Shown: positions 27,269-37,177, numbered from the stretch's first letter. The stretch: 64,000 bases of DNA from Euzebyella marina (GCF_014855515.1 NZ_JACYFK010000003.1:496001-560000); one strand, 5' to 3'. Numbers and translations are program-made. The notes: generated by a model not told the origin, from the letters alone.

Positions 27269-29962
27269 ATGATCAAAAAAATTCTTCTGCTTGCAACTGC
27301 GCTTCAGCTAATGGTCTCGTGTGGAACGGACAAAGGAGGTGAGGCGGAAACCGCAGAAAACCAAGATCCGAAAATTGCCAAATTAAAGCTACAACCTGGT
27401 TTTAAGGCAGAGCATTTATATAGCCCGGGTGAGGCTGGTACCGGTTCTTGGGTTTCAATGACCTTTGATGACAAGGGTAGACTGATTACTTCTGACCAAT
27501 ATGGGGCACTCTATCGTATGGAGGTTGCACCTATCGGTTCTGATGACCTAACACCGAAAATTGAAAAACTAAAAATTCAAACAGGTGAGCAGGTCGCAGA
27601 TTCCGTTGTTCAAATGGGGTACGCCCAAGGTCTTTTGTATGCCTTTAACAGTCTCTATGTAATGATCAATCACTGGGGCGATGAAGAATTTGAGAAAACC
27701 AGTGGTCTTTACCGTTTGCAGGATACCGATAATGATGATCAATATGATAAGATTACCCTGCTCCAGGCCCTTCATGGGGCGGGGGAGCATGGTCCTCACA
27801 GTATTATTCCATCGCCTGATGGAAAGTCTTTGTATGTAATTGCTGGTAACCACACCGATTTACCTGAAGATGTGGCTACTTATAGACTGCCTAAGAACTG
27901 GGCCGATGATAACTTGTTTCCACAAATTAAAGATCCGCGTGGTCACGCAAACGATAGAGGGGCACCAGGTGGGTGGATAGCCAAAGTAGATCCGGAAGGA
28001 AAGAATTGGGAACTGGTAGCTGCCGGGTTTAGAAACCCTTATGATTTAGCTTTTAATGAATTGGGAGACATGTTCGTTTACGATTCCGATATGGAATGGG
28101 ATTTGGGTATGCCTTGGTACCGACCTACACGAATTTGCCATGTTACCAGTGGCGCCGAATTCGGTTGGAGAACCGGTAACGGAAAATGGTCGCCTGCCTA
28201 CCCTGATAACTTACCTCCGTTAATGAATATTGGTCAGGGATCACCTACCAACGTCATGTACGGCAGTAGAGCTAACTTTCCTGAAAAGTATAAGCACAGT
28301 GTTTTTGCATTCGATTGGAGTTTTGGTATCGTTTACGGTATCGAATTACAACCAGAAGGTTCTTCTTATAAAGGGGTGAAAGAAGAGTTTCTTTCAGGGT
28401 TGCCATTGCCTTTGACCGATGGGGTCATCGGGCCTGATGGTGCCATGTACTTTATGACCGGAGGTAGAAGGTTAGATTCTGATTTATACCGTGTTTATTA
28501 CGATGGTGACGATAAGGTCGAAGGTGCGGGCACAGCTCTTGCCCAGACAGATGCCAATAAGAAGAGAAAAGAATTGGAAACTTATCATTTAGGAGCCAAA
28601 GAAGGAGCTGTTGAGGCTGCCTGGCCTTATTTGAAAAGTGATGATAGGTTCTTGCAATATGCCGCTAGAATAGCGGTTGAACATCAACCAGTCGATTCTT
28701 GGCAACAGAAGGTGTATGATGAGACCGATGCCATCGCTAAGATTCAAGGTGCCATCGCTTTGGCAAGACAGGGTAATTCGAATCAACAGAGCAAATTGCT
28801 TCAGGCCTTGACCGAAATTGACTATGTAAGTCTTAATACGGCTCAACAGGTCGACCTGGTACGCGCTATAGAGCTCACTTTATCAAGAATGGGTAAGCCG
28901 AACAGTGCATCACAACAAAAAGTACGTTCTTATCTAGCTTCACATTATCCATCTGAGACTGATGTTCTTAATCAGCTTTTAAGCAAGACCTTAGTTTATG
29001 TGGGCGAACCAACGGTTGTGTCAAAGACATTGGCACTTTTAGAAAATCCTCAGGGTGAAAATGCTTCCGTAATGGCGAACACCGCTACCGAGGCTGCCGA
29101 TCTTATCCTCAGAAATCCACAATATGGTATGGATATCGCCGAGACACTTAAGAACATGCCTCCGGCCCAAAGTACTTACTATGGTACCGTTTTGAGTGGT
29201 GCTACCAATGGATGGACTCCGGAATTACGCGAAGAATATTTCAAATGGTTCTACAAGGCCTTCTCGTTTAAAGCGGGTAGAAGTTATATCGGGTTCATCG
29301 ATAAAGCTAGACAAGGTGCACTGTCGCACGTATCTAAAAGTCAGTTTGAGATGTATAACGAAATGTCGGGAGACTCTTTGCTGAGCAGTTCCGGTAATGA
29401 TTTGGTATCCAATGCGGTGCAGCCAAAGGGGCCTAGAAAAAACTGGCAAGAAGAAGATATCGAGCCTTTATTGGCCGACGGATTAAAAAACCGCGACTTT
29501 GAGCAAGGTAGAAACATGTTCTTGGCCACCAACTGTATTACGTGCCATAGTATGCGTGGCGAAGGCCAGAATATTGGTCCTGACCTAACACAGATTGGTA
29601 CGCGGTTCTCACCGGAAGATATGATGAAGGCAATTATAGATCCGAACGATGTTATTTCCGATCAGTACAACTCTACCGTGTTCACGCTAAAAGATGGTAA
29701 TTCAGTAGTAGGACGTTTGATCAGTGAAAATGATTCGGAATATAAAATTAGCCAAAACCCTTACGCACCGGATGTAATTAGAAGTATAGCCAAAGATCAA
29801 GTGCAAAGCACACGTATGTCGACTATTTCATTGATGCCTCCAGGTACGATCAATCGTTTGGGGCCAGATGAGGTAAAAGACTTATTGGCCTATCTGGTTG
29901 CCGGTGGTGACAAAGAAAATCAGATTTTTTCGGGCCAAGACCAAGCAGAGGCGGGGCAATAA
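27269..29962 (+). CDS. Heme-binding beta-propeller dehydrogenase-like lipoprotein
   Basis: The 897-residue lipoprotein (lipobox MVSC, Cys18) has three parts. Residues ~30-410 form a propeller of the PQQ-type glucose/sorbosone-dehydrogenase-like class (LITSDQYGALYRM; GEHGPHSIIPSPDGKSLYV; AAGFRNPYDLAFNELGDMF). Residues ~420-690 are helical and HEAT-like. The C-terminal part is a c-type heme domain with CITCH (Cys756, Cys759, His760) and GPDLTQIG, followed by the region common in Planctomycetes/Verrucomicrobia 'putative heme-binding domain' proteins. It probably oxidises a sugar in the periplasm or at the surface and passes electrons to heme. Its location directly after SusD suggests it acts on the imported glycoside. 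Confidence 0.85.
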   Translation: MIKKILLLATALQLMVSCGTDKGGEAETAENQDPKIAKLKLQPGFKAEHLYSPGEAGTGSWVSMTFDDKGRLITSDQYGALYRMEVAPIGSDDLTPKIEKLKIQTGEQVADSVVQMGYAQGLLYAFNSLYVMINHWGDEEFEKTSGLYRLQDTDNDDQYDKITLLQALHGAGEHGPHSIIPSPDGKSLYVIAGNHTDLPEDVATYRLPKNWADDNLFPQIKDPRGHANDRGAPGGWIAKVDPEGKNWELVAAGFRNPYDLAFNELGDMFVYDSDMEWDLGMPWYRPTRICHVTSGAEFGWRTGNGKWSPAYPDNLPPLMNIGQGSPTNVMYGSRANFPEKYKHSVFAFDWSFGIVYGIELQPEGSSYKGVKEEFLSGLPLPLTDGVIGPDGAMYFMTGGRRLDSDLYRVYYDGDDKVEGAGTALAQTDANKKRKELETYHLGAKEGAVEAAWPYLKSDDRFLQYAARIAVEHQPVDSWQQKVYDETDAIAKIQGAIALARQGNSNQQSKLLQALTEIDYVSLNTAQQVDLVRAIELTLSRMGKPNSASQQKVRSYLASHYPSETDVLNQLLSKTLVYVGEPTVVSKTLALLENPQGENASVMANTATEAADLILRNPQYGMDIAETLKNMPPAQSTYYGTVLSGATNGWTPELREEYFKWFYKAFSFKAGRSYIGFIDKARQGALSHVSKSQFEMYNEMSGDSLLSSSGNDLVSNAVQPKGPRKNWQEEDIEPLLADGLKNRDFEQGRNMFLATNCITCHSMRGEGQNIGPDLTQIGTRFSPEDMMKAIIDPNDVISDQYNSTVFTLKDGNSVVGRLISENDSEYKISQNPYAPDVIRSIAKDQVQSTRMSTISLMPPGTINRLGPDEVKDLLAYLVAGGDKENQIFSGQDQAEAGQ

Positions 29963-29992
29963 GAATATGAATAATTAGAATTGCCTTTTGCA

Positions 29993-31249
29993 ATGAGCAT
30001 GATTGGATTTGAAAATTTTTCTGAAAATCTGATAATCAGTATTAAAAGTAGGCTAAAACCTGTATGCTCGCCATACAGGTTTTATGCCATATTTCCGGGT
30101 CTAGTATTGTGCTCGGCCCCCATATGGTGTCAAAAAGAACCGGTTACGGAACCAGTACTTCCTCAGACCATCGTATTTGAAAAGAAGCAAATTGCTACTG
30201 AGAGTTATGAATCGGTGGGGGTTTTCGATGTCAATAATGACGGGGCCTTAGATATTGTTTCAGGAGCTTTCTGGTATGAAGGGCCTTTATTTGCCAAACG
30301 GCACTCCGTGGGTGGGCCTAAGCGATTTGGTGAATATTACGATCATTTTTCAACCATTCCTTTTGATGTTAATTCAGATGGAAAGACGGATTTTATTACG
30401 GGCGGCTGGTTCGAGAAGAAATTGGTCTGGAAGGAAAACAACGGATCAGAAGAATGGCCTGAACATTTAATTGCCGAAGTGGGTAATATTGAATCTACCC
30501 GAGCTTGGGATATGAATGGCGACGGCGTGTTAGAAATAGTTCCCAACACACCCAATGATGCTTTGCGTATAGTTTTCTGGCAGAACGGAAAATTCGAAGT
30601 AAAGACCATTGCTGAAAAGCAAGGTCACGGTTTGGGTTATGGAGACCTGAATGGCGATGGTAGAGGTGACATTGTTGTTCCGCACGGCTGGCTAGAAGCG
30701 CCCGAAGATATTTTCAATGAAGAGTGGGTTTTGCATGAAGAATTTCAATTAGGTACTACCAGTGTACCCATGTTGGTTACAGATGTGAACGGTGACGGTC
30801 TTAATGATTTGATAGTGGGGCAGGGGCATGGTTATGGTTTGCATTGGTATGAACAATCTATAGGTAATAAAAAGAAAGGTTCAAGAGAGTGGTCAAAACA
30901 TCCAATTGACCCTTTCAATTCCCAATACCACACTATGGAAATGGCCGACCTTGATGGTGACGGTGTCGAAGAACTCGTTACTGGCAAGCGTTACAAGGCA
31001 CATAACGGTAACGACCCTGGAGGTTATGACCCCATTGGGCTGTATTACTTTCGTTGGAACGGCGAGAGTTTCAGTAAACAGGTAATCGATTTCGGGGTTT
31101 ATGGCGAAGGAAAAGGTACGGGTGTCTCTTTTGAGGTAATCGACCTCAATGAAGATGGGCGACCAGATATTGTGGTTCCCGGCAAAGATGGTCTAACGGT
31201 GTATTTCAACAAAGAGCTTAACAACGAACTAAAAGAACAAAAACACTAA
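29993..31249 (+). CDS. FG-GAP/VCBS beta-propeller protein, exported
   Basis: The ~418-residue product starts at ATG 29993 or 29999; the open frame reaches TTG 29981. A late hydrophobic segment (FYAIFPGLVLCSAPIWCQ) looks like a signal peptide after an unusually long N-region. The mature protein has seven Asp-rich FG-GAP/VCBS calcium-binding repeats, e.g. FDVNNDGALDIVSG, FDVNSDGKTDFITGG, GDLNGDGRGDIVVPHG, TDVNGDGLNDLIVG, ADLDGDGVEELVTG and IDLNEDGRPDIVVPG. That number fits a seven-bladed propeller. It is probably a carbohydrate-binding or scaffolding component, though lyase-type propellers cannot be excluded. It lies inside the SusCD operon, 30 bp after the heme protein. Confidence 0.8.
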   Translation: MSMIGFENFSENLIISIKSRLKPVCSPYRFYAIFPGLVLCSAPIWCQKEPVTEPVLPQTIVFEKKQIATESYESVGVFDVNNDGALDIVSGAFWYEGPLFAKRHSVGGPKRFGEYYDHFSTIPFDVNSDGKTDFITGGWFEKKLVWKENNGSEEWPEHLIAEVGNIESTRAWDMNGDGVLEIVPNTPNDALRIVFWQNGKFEVKTIAEKQGHGLGYGDLNGDGRGDIVVPHGWLEAPEDIFNEEWVLHEEFQLGTTSVPMLVTDVNGDGLNDLIVGQGHGYGLHWYEQSIGNKKKGSREWSKHPIDPFNSQYHTMEMADLDGDGVEELVTGKRYKAHNGNDPGGYDPIGLYYFRWNGESFSKQVIDFGVYGEGKGTGVSFEVIDLNEDGRPDIVVPGKDGLTVYFNKELNNELKEQKH

Positions 31250-31260
31250 AGAAATAAAAG

Positions 31261-32070
31261 ATGAAAAAAATGAATATTAGACTTGGTCTTTATATGCTGT
31301 TGGCGGCATTGGCCATTCAGTCTTGTAAAGAAACAAAGAAAGAAAAAGAAACGGTTGTTGAAGAAGAAACGACCGAAGTGAAAGCTGACAAAGATGGTTT
31401 TGTACAGATTTTTGATGGCGAAACTTTAGAAGGATGGGAGGGTGACCCAACTTATTGGAGCGTACAAGATGGTAGCTTGGTCGGTCAAGTGACTCCTGAA
31501 ACCCTATTAGAAAATAACACATTTATTGTTTGGCAAGGCGGACAACCGTCAGATTTCGAATTGAAGCTTGAATTCAAAATTGCCGATTCGGGAAACAGCG
31601 GAATCAATTATAGAAGTGATAAGATAGATACGATACCTCATGCCCTTCGAGGCTATCAGGCCGATATAGATGGCAAAATTCGGTACACCGGGCAAAACTA
31701 TGAGGAAAAGAAAAGGGCCACTTTAGCGTATCGTGGTGAAAAAGTCATTATCAACACACAAGACAATCCTGATGAGCCAGGATCACTTAGCGCCAATGTG
31801 CAGCGCAATTGTTGGCAAAGTAGGGAAGTGGTAGATTCTTTAGGAGAATCAGACTCGCTAAAAACAAAAATCAAGCATGAAGATTGGAACGAAGTACACC
31901 TGGTCATCAATGGAAACCACTTGCAGCATTACGTAAATGGCATCCTTATGAGCGATGTGACCGATGAAGATGCCGTTAACAGAAAAGACGCGGGTCACTT
32001 AGGTGTGCAAGTTCATGTCGGTCCTCCAATGAAAGTAGAGTACAGAAATATAAGAATCAAAGAACTTTAA
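31261..32070 (+). CDS. DUF1080 (3-keto-glycoside hydrolase family) lipoprotein
   Basis: The 269-residue lipoprotein (lipobox IQSC, Cys22) has a Glu/Lys-rich linker and then a DUF1080/PF06439 concanavalin-like domain. Visible family blocks are FVQIFDGETLEGWEG, FELKLEFKIADSGNSGINYRS, WNEVHLVINGNHLQHYVNG and VEYRNIRIKEL. Members of this family have been shown to cleave 3-keto-disaccharides or 3-keto-glycosides, working after an oxidoreductase has oxidised C3. It starts 11 bp after the propeller gene. Its presence beside a heme dehydrogenase and a Gfo/Idh oxidoreductase points to an oxidative glycoside-cleavage route. The exact substrate is unknown. Confidence 0.88.
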   Translation: MKKMNIRLGLYMLLAALAIQSCKETKKEKETVVEEETTEVKADKDGFVQIFDGETLEGWEGDPTYWSVQDGSLVGQVTPETLLENNTFIVWQGGQPSDFELKLEFKIADSGNSGINYRSDKIDTIPHALRGYQADIDGKIRYTGQNYEEKKRATLAYRGEKVIINTQDNPDEPGSLSANVQRNCWQSREVVDSLGESDSLKTKIKHEDWNEVHLVINGNHLQHYVNGILMSDVTDEDAVNRKDAGHLGVQVHVGPPMKVEYRNIRIKEL

Positions 32071-32102
32071 TCATTGGGTGCTCCAAATTGTGAGATAGAT
32101 TT

Positions 32103-33170
32103 ATGATAGAATCGGCATATATAGCACAGGCAAAAGGAAAAGTGGGTAATGTTGCCCAGATGGGCGGAATTGAAACTTCGGTTCTGGACAATGGTCTGGG
32201 AAGAGGATCACGCATCGCTTGGATCAACACGGGTACCGGTCTACGTTATAAGGTGCTTCTTGATCGAGCGATGGATGTTGCCGATGCTTTTTACAACCAA
32301 TATAGTCTTGCATGGTTGAGTCATGCTGGCGTATTGCCGCCTGATCGATTTTCGGACCACGGTATCGGTTGGCTAAGAAATTTTGTAGGAGGTCTGGTCA
32401 CCACCTGTGGACTTTCACATGTGGGCGGCCCTGAAGAAGATGAAAATGGGCATAGAGGGGTGCACGGTCGAATCAGTAATACCCCGGCCGAAGTAATTTC
32501 AATCGTTCAGCCCGACCCTGCAAATGGTGAGTTAGAAATGAGTATTACAGGGGTTATAAAAGAAACGCAAGTTTTTGGCCCTTCATTAGAGTTGAGAAGA
32601 ACCATCTCTGGAAGATTGGGTGAAGCCAAAATCAACATTCAAGATGAGGTGGTCAATAGGGGCAATAGTAGAGTTCCGCACATGCTATTATACCATGTCA
32701 ACTTTGGTTGGCCTTTGGTTGATGAGGGTACGAAATTGCTTTGGAATGGTGATTGGAAATCGCCTAACCCAGACACCGATAAGAAAGTATTTAAAGATGG
32801 TAACGATTTTAGGGTCTGTCCCCCACCATTGAAAGCCCATTCCGGTACAGGTGAAGATGTTGCTTTTATTGATATCAAGGCTGATGATGCTGGGGTCTCC
32901 CGATGCGGAATTTATAATGAACAACTGAATTTACTGGTGGGGCTTCAATTTCAGAAAGAACAATTACCATGGCTGGTCAATTGGCAACATTGGGGAGAAA
33001 ACGAGTACGTGACGGCCATGGAGCCGGCCACCAATCCGCCGATAGGCCAAAAAAAGGCCAGAGAAGAAGGAAGCTTGATTTATTTGGAGCCCAATGAAAG
33101 AAAAATGTATGATTTGCAAATAGAGGTTTTGCAAGAAAAAGAAATAGAAAAATTTATTAATTCAATTTAA
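32103..33170 (+). CDS. DUF4432 aldose-epimerase-like protein
   Basis: The 355-residue cytosolic protein lacks a signal peptide. The sequence (SRIAWINTGTGLRYKVLLDRAMDVADAFYNQYSLAWLSH; LRNFVGGLVTTCGLSHVGGP; LLYHVNFGWPLVDEGT; NWQHWGENEYVTAMEPATNPP) matches DUF4432. This family has the beta-sandwich of aldose 1-epimerases, with conserved His and Glu residues at the expected places. It probably interconverts or opens sugar anomers of a keto or deoxy sugar. It lies in the middle of the SusCD operon, 32 bp after the DUF1080 gene. It is the first gene without an export signal, marking the switch from periplasmic to cytosolic steps. Confidence 0.82.
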   Translation: MIESAYIAQAKGKVGNVAQMGGIETSVLDNGLGRGSRIAWINTGTGLRYKVLLDRAMDVADAFYNQYSLAWLSHAGVLPPDRFSDHGIGWLRNFVGGLVTTCGLSHVGGPEEDENGHRGVHGRISNTPAEVISIVQPDPANGELEMSITGVIKETQVFGPSLELRRTISGRLGEAKINIQDEVVNRGNSRVPHMLLYHVNFGWPLVDEGTKLLWNGDWKSPNPDTDKKVFKDGNDFRVCPPPLKAHSGTGEDVAFIDIKADDAGVSRCGIYNEQLNLLVGLQFQKEQLPWLVNWQHWGENEYVTAMEPATNPPIGQKKAREEGSLIYLEPNERKMYDLQIEVLQEKEIEKFINSI

Positions 33171-33197
33171 ACTAAACCTTTTTAAACAGAGAGTAAT

Positions 33198-34409
33198 ATG
33201 GCAACATTGGCTGAAAAAGCACTGGAACAAGGCAAGGGAATTTTGCGCTTGACGCCAACTTGGGTACCAAGATCATTTTGTGTTCCCGGAAGAAGAATAA
33301 AACTTCACCCAGACGATTATTATGTGTTAGGCGGTGAACGCGGGGGTATCGATGAGCGTTGGTTCTCTTCTACCACACCAGCCGAAAATGGCCCACTGAC
33401 AGGAAAGAATGAAGGTTTGAGCCACGTTGTTCTTGAAGATGGGGGCGAAGAGGTTCAAATACTCTTAAAAGATGTAATCGACGAACTAAAAGGAGAAATT
33501 ATAGGTGACAGGCTTTGGAACGAATATAAAAGCTGGCCTATGTACTCAAAATTCTTTGATAACATGGGTCCTTTACCGCATCACATTCATCACAATGATG
33601 AGCATGCGGCCAAAGTTGGCCAAAAGGGAAAACCGGAAGCGTATTATTTTCCTCCGCAAGTGAACAACCATGGTGGTGATTTTCCCTATACCTTTTTTGG
33701 AATAACCCCCGGTACGACCAAAGAGCAGATCAAAGAGTGCTTGAAAAATTTTACCAAAGGTGATAATAAGATTACCAATTACTCTTCGGCATTTAGGTTA
33801 GAGCCTGGTACCGGTTGGGATGTACCTCCGGGAATGCTTCATGCCCCAGGTAGTATGTGTACTTATGAGCCACAAAAGGCCTCCGACGTTTTTGCTATGT
33901 ACCAGTCATTGGTGAACGAAGCCATTATACCGGAGGAATTATTGTGGAAAGGTACACCTGAAGATCGTAAAGGAGATTATGACCAACTAATGGAAGTAAT
34001 CGATTGGGAGCTCAACACAGACCCCAATATGCTTGAAACTAGGTTTATGGCTCCTGTTCCGGTAGAACCTCTTGAAGAAATGGAAGCTAAAGGTTATATT
34101 GATAAATGGATCTGTTATCGATCCGATGCTTTTAGTGCCAAAGAATTGACCATACTCCCAGGTCAAACGGTAACCATCAAAGATAGTGCCTGTTATGGTA
34201 TGATCATGATGCAGGGCCACGGTAAAATGGGTGTTTGGGATATTGAAACTCCTTCATTAATCCGTTATGGGCAATTGACCCATGATGAGTACTTCGTAAC
34301 AGAGAGTGCCGCAAAGGAGGGTATTATCATTACGAATGAGAGCGCTACAGACCCGATTGTGATGTTAAAGCATTTTGGTCCTGAAAATCCTGATTTACAA
34401 CTCGACTAA
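33198..34409 (+). CDS. Cupin-fold sugar isomerase-like protein
   Basis: The 403-residue cytosolic protein has a cupin metal site signature (LPHHIHHNDEHAAKVGQKG, then KPEAYYFPP) around residues 127-155. A later PPGMLHAPG segment supplies another typical cupin His. The C-terminal region (ELTILPGQTVTIKDSACYGMIMMQGHGKMGV) looks like a second cupin barrel. The overall plan resembles class I mannose-6-phosphate isomerase-type bicupins, but phosphate-binding features are not evident. It probably isomerises a sugar or sugar acid produced by the operon. Spacing is 27 bp upstream and 35 bp downstream. The assignment is to fold, not to a proven reaction. Confidence 0.65.
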   Translation: MATLAEKALEQGKGILRLTPTWVPRSFCVPGRRIKLHPDDYYVLGGERGGIDERWFSSTTPAENGPLTGKNEGLSHVVLEDGGEEVQILLKDVIDELKGEIIGDRLWNEYKSWPMYSKFFDNMGPLPHHIHHNDEHAAKVGQKGKPEAYYFPPQVNNHGGDFPYTFFGITPGTTKEQIKECLKNFTKGDNKITNYSSAFRLEPGTGWDVPPGMLHAPGSMCTYEPQKASDVFAMYQSLVNEAIIPEELLWKGTPEDRKGDYDQLMEVIDWELNTDPNMLETRFMAPVPVEPLEEMEAKGYIDKWICYRSDAFSAKELTILPGQTVTIKDSACYGMIMMQGHGKMGVWDIETPSLIRYGQLTHDEYFVTESAAKEGIIITNESATDPIVMLKHFGPENPDLQLD

Positions 34410-34444
34410 AAGAAAATTAAGTAGAACACTAAAATATAGAGAAG

Positions 34445-35470
34445 ATGAGTAATACTTTTCCAAAACTACATAACGCCACATGGCCGGGAATTGTGGGTAA
34501 AGGTCCAGATTCGCAACCGGTCATTCCTTTTGATACAATGCTTGAAATGACTGCCGCGGCAGAAGTTGACGGTAACAAATTTGACGGTGTCGATATCGGT
34601 CTGTTAGATCCGCATATCAATATCGATATGGGCGATGATGACATAAAAAGATTGGCCGATAAAATTGCGGGCCATGGTTTGAACGTAGGTAGTTTGGTAG
34701 CTCCTATTTGGGGAGGGCCGACACTAGGTTCTGATGAAGATAGAAAAACCTTTGTAGAAATGGTTCGCAAATCTTGTCATTTCGGAAAGGTTTTAAGAGA
34801 GCATGGGGTACGCCAGTATGGTGTTATTCGAATTGACTCTGCTTCCGGCCCCGAGCAATGGGCGCAAGATCCTGCCAAAAACACCAAGTTGGTGGCCGAT
34901 ACTTTTAGGGCTGCTTGTGACGTCGCTGCCGACTATGATGAAAAGTTGGCTGCCGAAGGCGAGATTTGTTGGGGCGGTATGCACAGCTGGAAAACGATGG
35001 TAGAGACCCTAGAGGCCGTCGATCGGCCGAACATCGGTTTTCAAGCCGATATGTCGCACACATTATTATATCTACTGGGTTATAACGCACCTGAGCATCG
35101 AATTTTACCAAAAGATTTTGATTGGTCTGACCGTGCTACCTTGGAAAATGGACTGAAGACCGTAACCGATGCCCTAAGACCATGGACCATCGATTTTCAT
35201 GTGGCCCAAAACGATGGTACCGTTCATGGTACAGGATCTCATGATAAAACTGGTAGACACTGTTTGGCCACTGATCCAAATGGTAAGTTGGATGTCGCAA
35301 AAGATGCCGGTTATTGGTTGCGCGATGGCAGTGGAAACCTGACCAAAGCTTTTCAGCATATCTGTTGGGACGGATGTATGTTCGATAACGACGTCATGAT
35401 GAAACAGCAGACCTGGAACGATATTCTTGCCAAATTAGTAGAGGTGCGCGATATGCACGGATGGAGCTAA
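34445..35470 (+). CDS. Xylose-isomerase-like TIM-barrel sugar isomerase/epimerase
   Basis: The 341-residue cytosolic protein has the metal-binding strand ends of the AP-endonuclease-2/xylose-isomerase-like superfamily: [33 protein letters not shown] and HICWDGCM. The acidic and His residues are placed as in sugar phosphate isomerase/epimerases. Compared with the typical ~270-residue IolE/IolI-like enzymes it is longer, with an insertion around residues 205-245 ([17 protein letters not shown]). It is the first of two TIM-barrel enzymes in the operon, which are not close paralogues. A role in converting a keto sugar is inferred from context. Confidence 0.82.
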   Translation: MSNTFPKLHNATWPGIVGKGPDSQPVIPFDTMLEMTAAAEVDGNKFDGVDIGLLDPHINIDMGDDDIKRLADKIAGHGLNVGSLVAPIWGGPTLGSDEDRKTFVEMVRKSCHFGKVLREHGVRQYGVIRIDSASGPEQWAQDPAKNTKLVADTFRAACDVAADYDEKLAAEGEICWGGMHSWKTMVETLEAVDRPNIGFQADMSHTLLYLLGYNAPEHRILPKDFDWSDRATLENGLKTVTDALRPWTIDFHVAQNDGTVHGTGSHDKTGRHCLATDPNGKLDVAKDAGYWLRDGSGNLTKAFQHICWDGCMFDNDVMMKQQTWNDILAKLVEVRDMHGWS

Positions 35471-35499
35471 GCTGAAACACTAATAAAATCGAATCAATA

Positions 35500-36306
35500 A
35501 TGCCCTATACGACCGTCAACGGAATCAGGCTACATTATCAAGAAAGAGGAAAAGGTAAACCCCTTTTGCTCATCATGGGCATAACTGCAGACCATTCGGT
35601 TTGGGAAAAGCATGTCTCTTTTTGGGAAAAGAACTACCGCTGTATTCTTTTTGATAATAGGGGAGTAGGCCTCTCCGACAAACCTGAAGGAGCATACACT
35701 ACTGCTCAAATGGCCGATGATTCTGCAGGGTTGCTAAAAGCCTTGAATATAGAAAATGCAGCAGTGGTGGGTGTTTCAATGGGGGGTGCTATCGCCTTGC
35801 AAGTGGCTATTAGACACCCTCAAATGGTTGAAGCAATGGTTTTAATGTGCCCTTGGGCAAGCTGTGACCGCAAAGCAAAAGCGATTTTTACCCACATGAT
35901 GCATGCCAAGGCCCATTTGCGGCCTGAACAGTTTTCAAACTTCATTCAGTTACTGATTTTCCATAAATCTACTTGGGATGATGATCAAGAATACGAGGGC
36001 CTCATGCAAGGCCAGAAAGAGGCTGCTTTTGCTCAAGTGCAGCAACCACTGCATGGTTTAGAAGGGCAAGCGTATGCTTGTATGTCTCATGAGGTGGTTG
36101 ACCAATTACCGGATATTAAAGTTCCTGCTTTGGTTATTGGTGGTAAAGAAGATCAGTTTACTCCTGAATGGATGGCCAAAGAGGTGGCTAGCGGTATACC
36201 AAACAGTGAACTGCACCTATATGAAGACGCGGGCCATGCCTTCCATTGGGAAAAAATTGATGATTTCAATACCCGAGTACTGAATTGGTTGAATATGAAT
36301 TATTGA
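35500..36306 (+). CDS. Alpha/beta hydrolase
   Basis: The 268-residue cytosolic protein has the classical fold-defining blocks: LLIMGITADHSVW near the oxyanion hole, FDNRGVGLSDKP, nucleophile elbow GVSMGG (Ser93), acid GGKEDQFTP and His in DAGHAFHWE. It resembles lactonases and esterases of the 3-oxoadipate enol-lactonase type. In this operon a lactonase would make sense if an aldonolactone or keto-lactone arises from the dehydrogenase steps, but this is inference. It sits between the two TIM-barrel isomerases, 29 and 18 bp away. No export signal is visible. Confidence 0.85.
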   Translation: MPYTTVNGIRLHYQERGKGKPLLLIMGITADHSVWEKHVSFWEKNYRCILFDNRGVGLSDKPEGAYTTAQMADDSAGLLKALNIENAAVVGVSMGGAIALQVAIRHPQMVEAMVLMCPWASCDRKAKAIFTHMMHAKAHLRPEQFSNFIQLLIFHKSTWDDDQEYEGLMQGQKEAAFAQVQQPLHGLEGQAYACMSHEVVDQLPDIKVPALVIGGKEDQFTPEWMAKEVASGIPNSELHLYEDAGHAFHWEKIDDFNTRVLNWLNMNY

Positions 36307-36324
36307 TTGGGAAAAGAATAGAAA

Positions 36325-37137
36325 ATGGGAAAAATAAAAATAGGATGTGAAACGTACACTTGGGCCATGTCCGGTGATGCTTATAAAAATAAATTGGAGC
36401 ATATTCTAGGTGTAATGTCCAAGGCCGGTTTTAAAAGCATAGAGCCCGACACGGGTTTTATGAACGGTTTTACAGACCCCCGGGTGTTCAAAGAGGCACT
36501 GGATAAAAATAATATCGAACTATCGGTTCTATGTCATGTAGAAGATTGGAGAAATCCTAAGGAGACCGCTGAAGAAAAGCGCAATGCCGATCAGTGGATC
36601 GAATTCATGAATTATTTTCCGGAGGCGATTTTGCTTTTGGTTCAAATGCCCGGTGGCGACCGTGAAAATCTGGTAGAACGCCAGCAGAACCTTTTGAGTT
36701 GTGTGAACGAGATAGCCACCAGGGCCGCAGGTGAGGGAATTACCTGTTCTTATCACCCCAACTCCCCTATGGGCTCCATTTACCGAACTGAAGAAGATTA
36801 TAAGATTTTGCTCAATGGGTTGGATAGTAAGGTGATTAAATACACCCCGGATGTGGGTCACATGGCAAAAGGTGGAATGGACCCCCTTAAGGTCATTAAA
36901 GAATATAGAGATATAGTCAACTGTGTACACTACAAAGACATGTTCGAGAACGGTAAGTGGGCGCAAATGGGTGAAGGCATTATCGATTTTGAGGGCATCA
37001 CCAAATACCTAAAAGAGAGCGGTTTTGAAGGTTGGATCATTGTTGAAGATGAATGTGATGAGGCCATCGTAAACCCTGATGGGGTGACCGCTAAAGACGG
37101 TATTTATATCGAGGAAGTTTTACGACCTCTCTTGTAA
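36325..37137 (+). CDS. IolE/IolI-like TIM-barrel sugar isomerase/epimerase
   Basis: The 270-residue cytosolic protein is of standard length for the family. Metal-site strand ends include CSYHPNSPMGS, YTPDVGHMAKGG, CVHYKDMFENG and the C-terminal WIIVEDECDE. The N-terminus (IKIGCETYTWAMSG) is also typical. It resembles inosose dehydratase/isomerase-type enzymes (IolE/IolI). A true myo-inositol pathway is unlikely because IolB, IolC and IolD are not present nearby. It probably acts on a keto-sugar intermediate. It starts 18 bp after the hydrolase gene. Confidence 0.85.
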   Translation: MGKIKIGCETYTWAMSGDAYKNKLEHILGVMSKAGFKSIEPDTGFMNGFTDPRVFKEALDKNNIELSVLCHVEDWRNPKETAEEKRNADQWIEFMNYFPEAILLLVQMPGGDRENLVERQQNLLSCVNEIATRAAGEGITCSYHPNSPMGSIYRTEEDYKILLNGLDSKVIKYTPDVGHMAKGGMDPLKVIKEYRDIVNCVHYKDMFENGKWAQMGEGIIDFEGITKYLKESGFEGWIIVEDECDEAIVNPDGVTAKDGIYIEEVLRPLL

Positions 37138-37177
37138 ATGAATTTTAACTACAACTTAAATTAAAAACTAAAGAATA

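Noticed and set aside
36529-36966. 145-codon open frame on the minus strand
   Set aside because: It is antisense to the IolE/IolI-like gene, which has clear metal-site motifs; this is a composition effect.
34445-37137. myo-Inositol catabolic operon
   Set aside because: IolE/IolI-like and Gfo/Idh proteins occur, but IolB, IolC, IolD and an inositol permease are missing, while SusCD and DUF1080 are present. A keto-glycoside pathway fits better.
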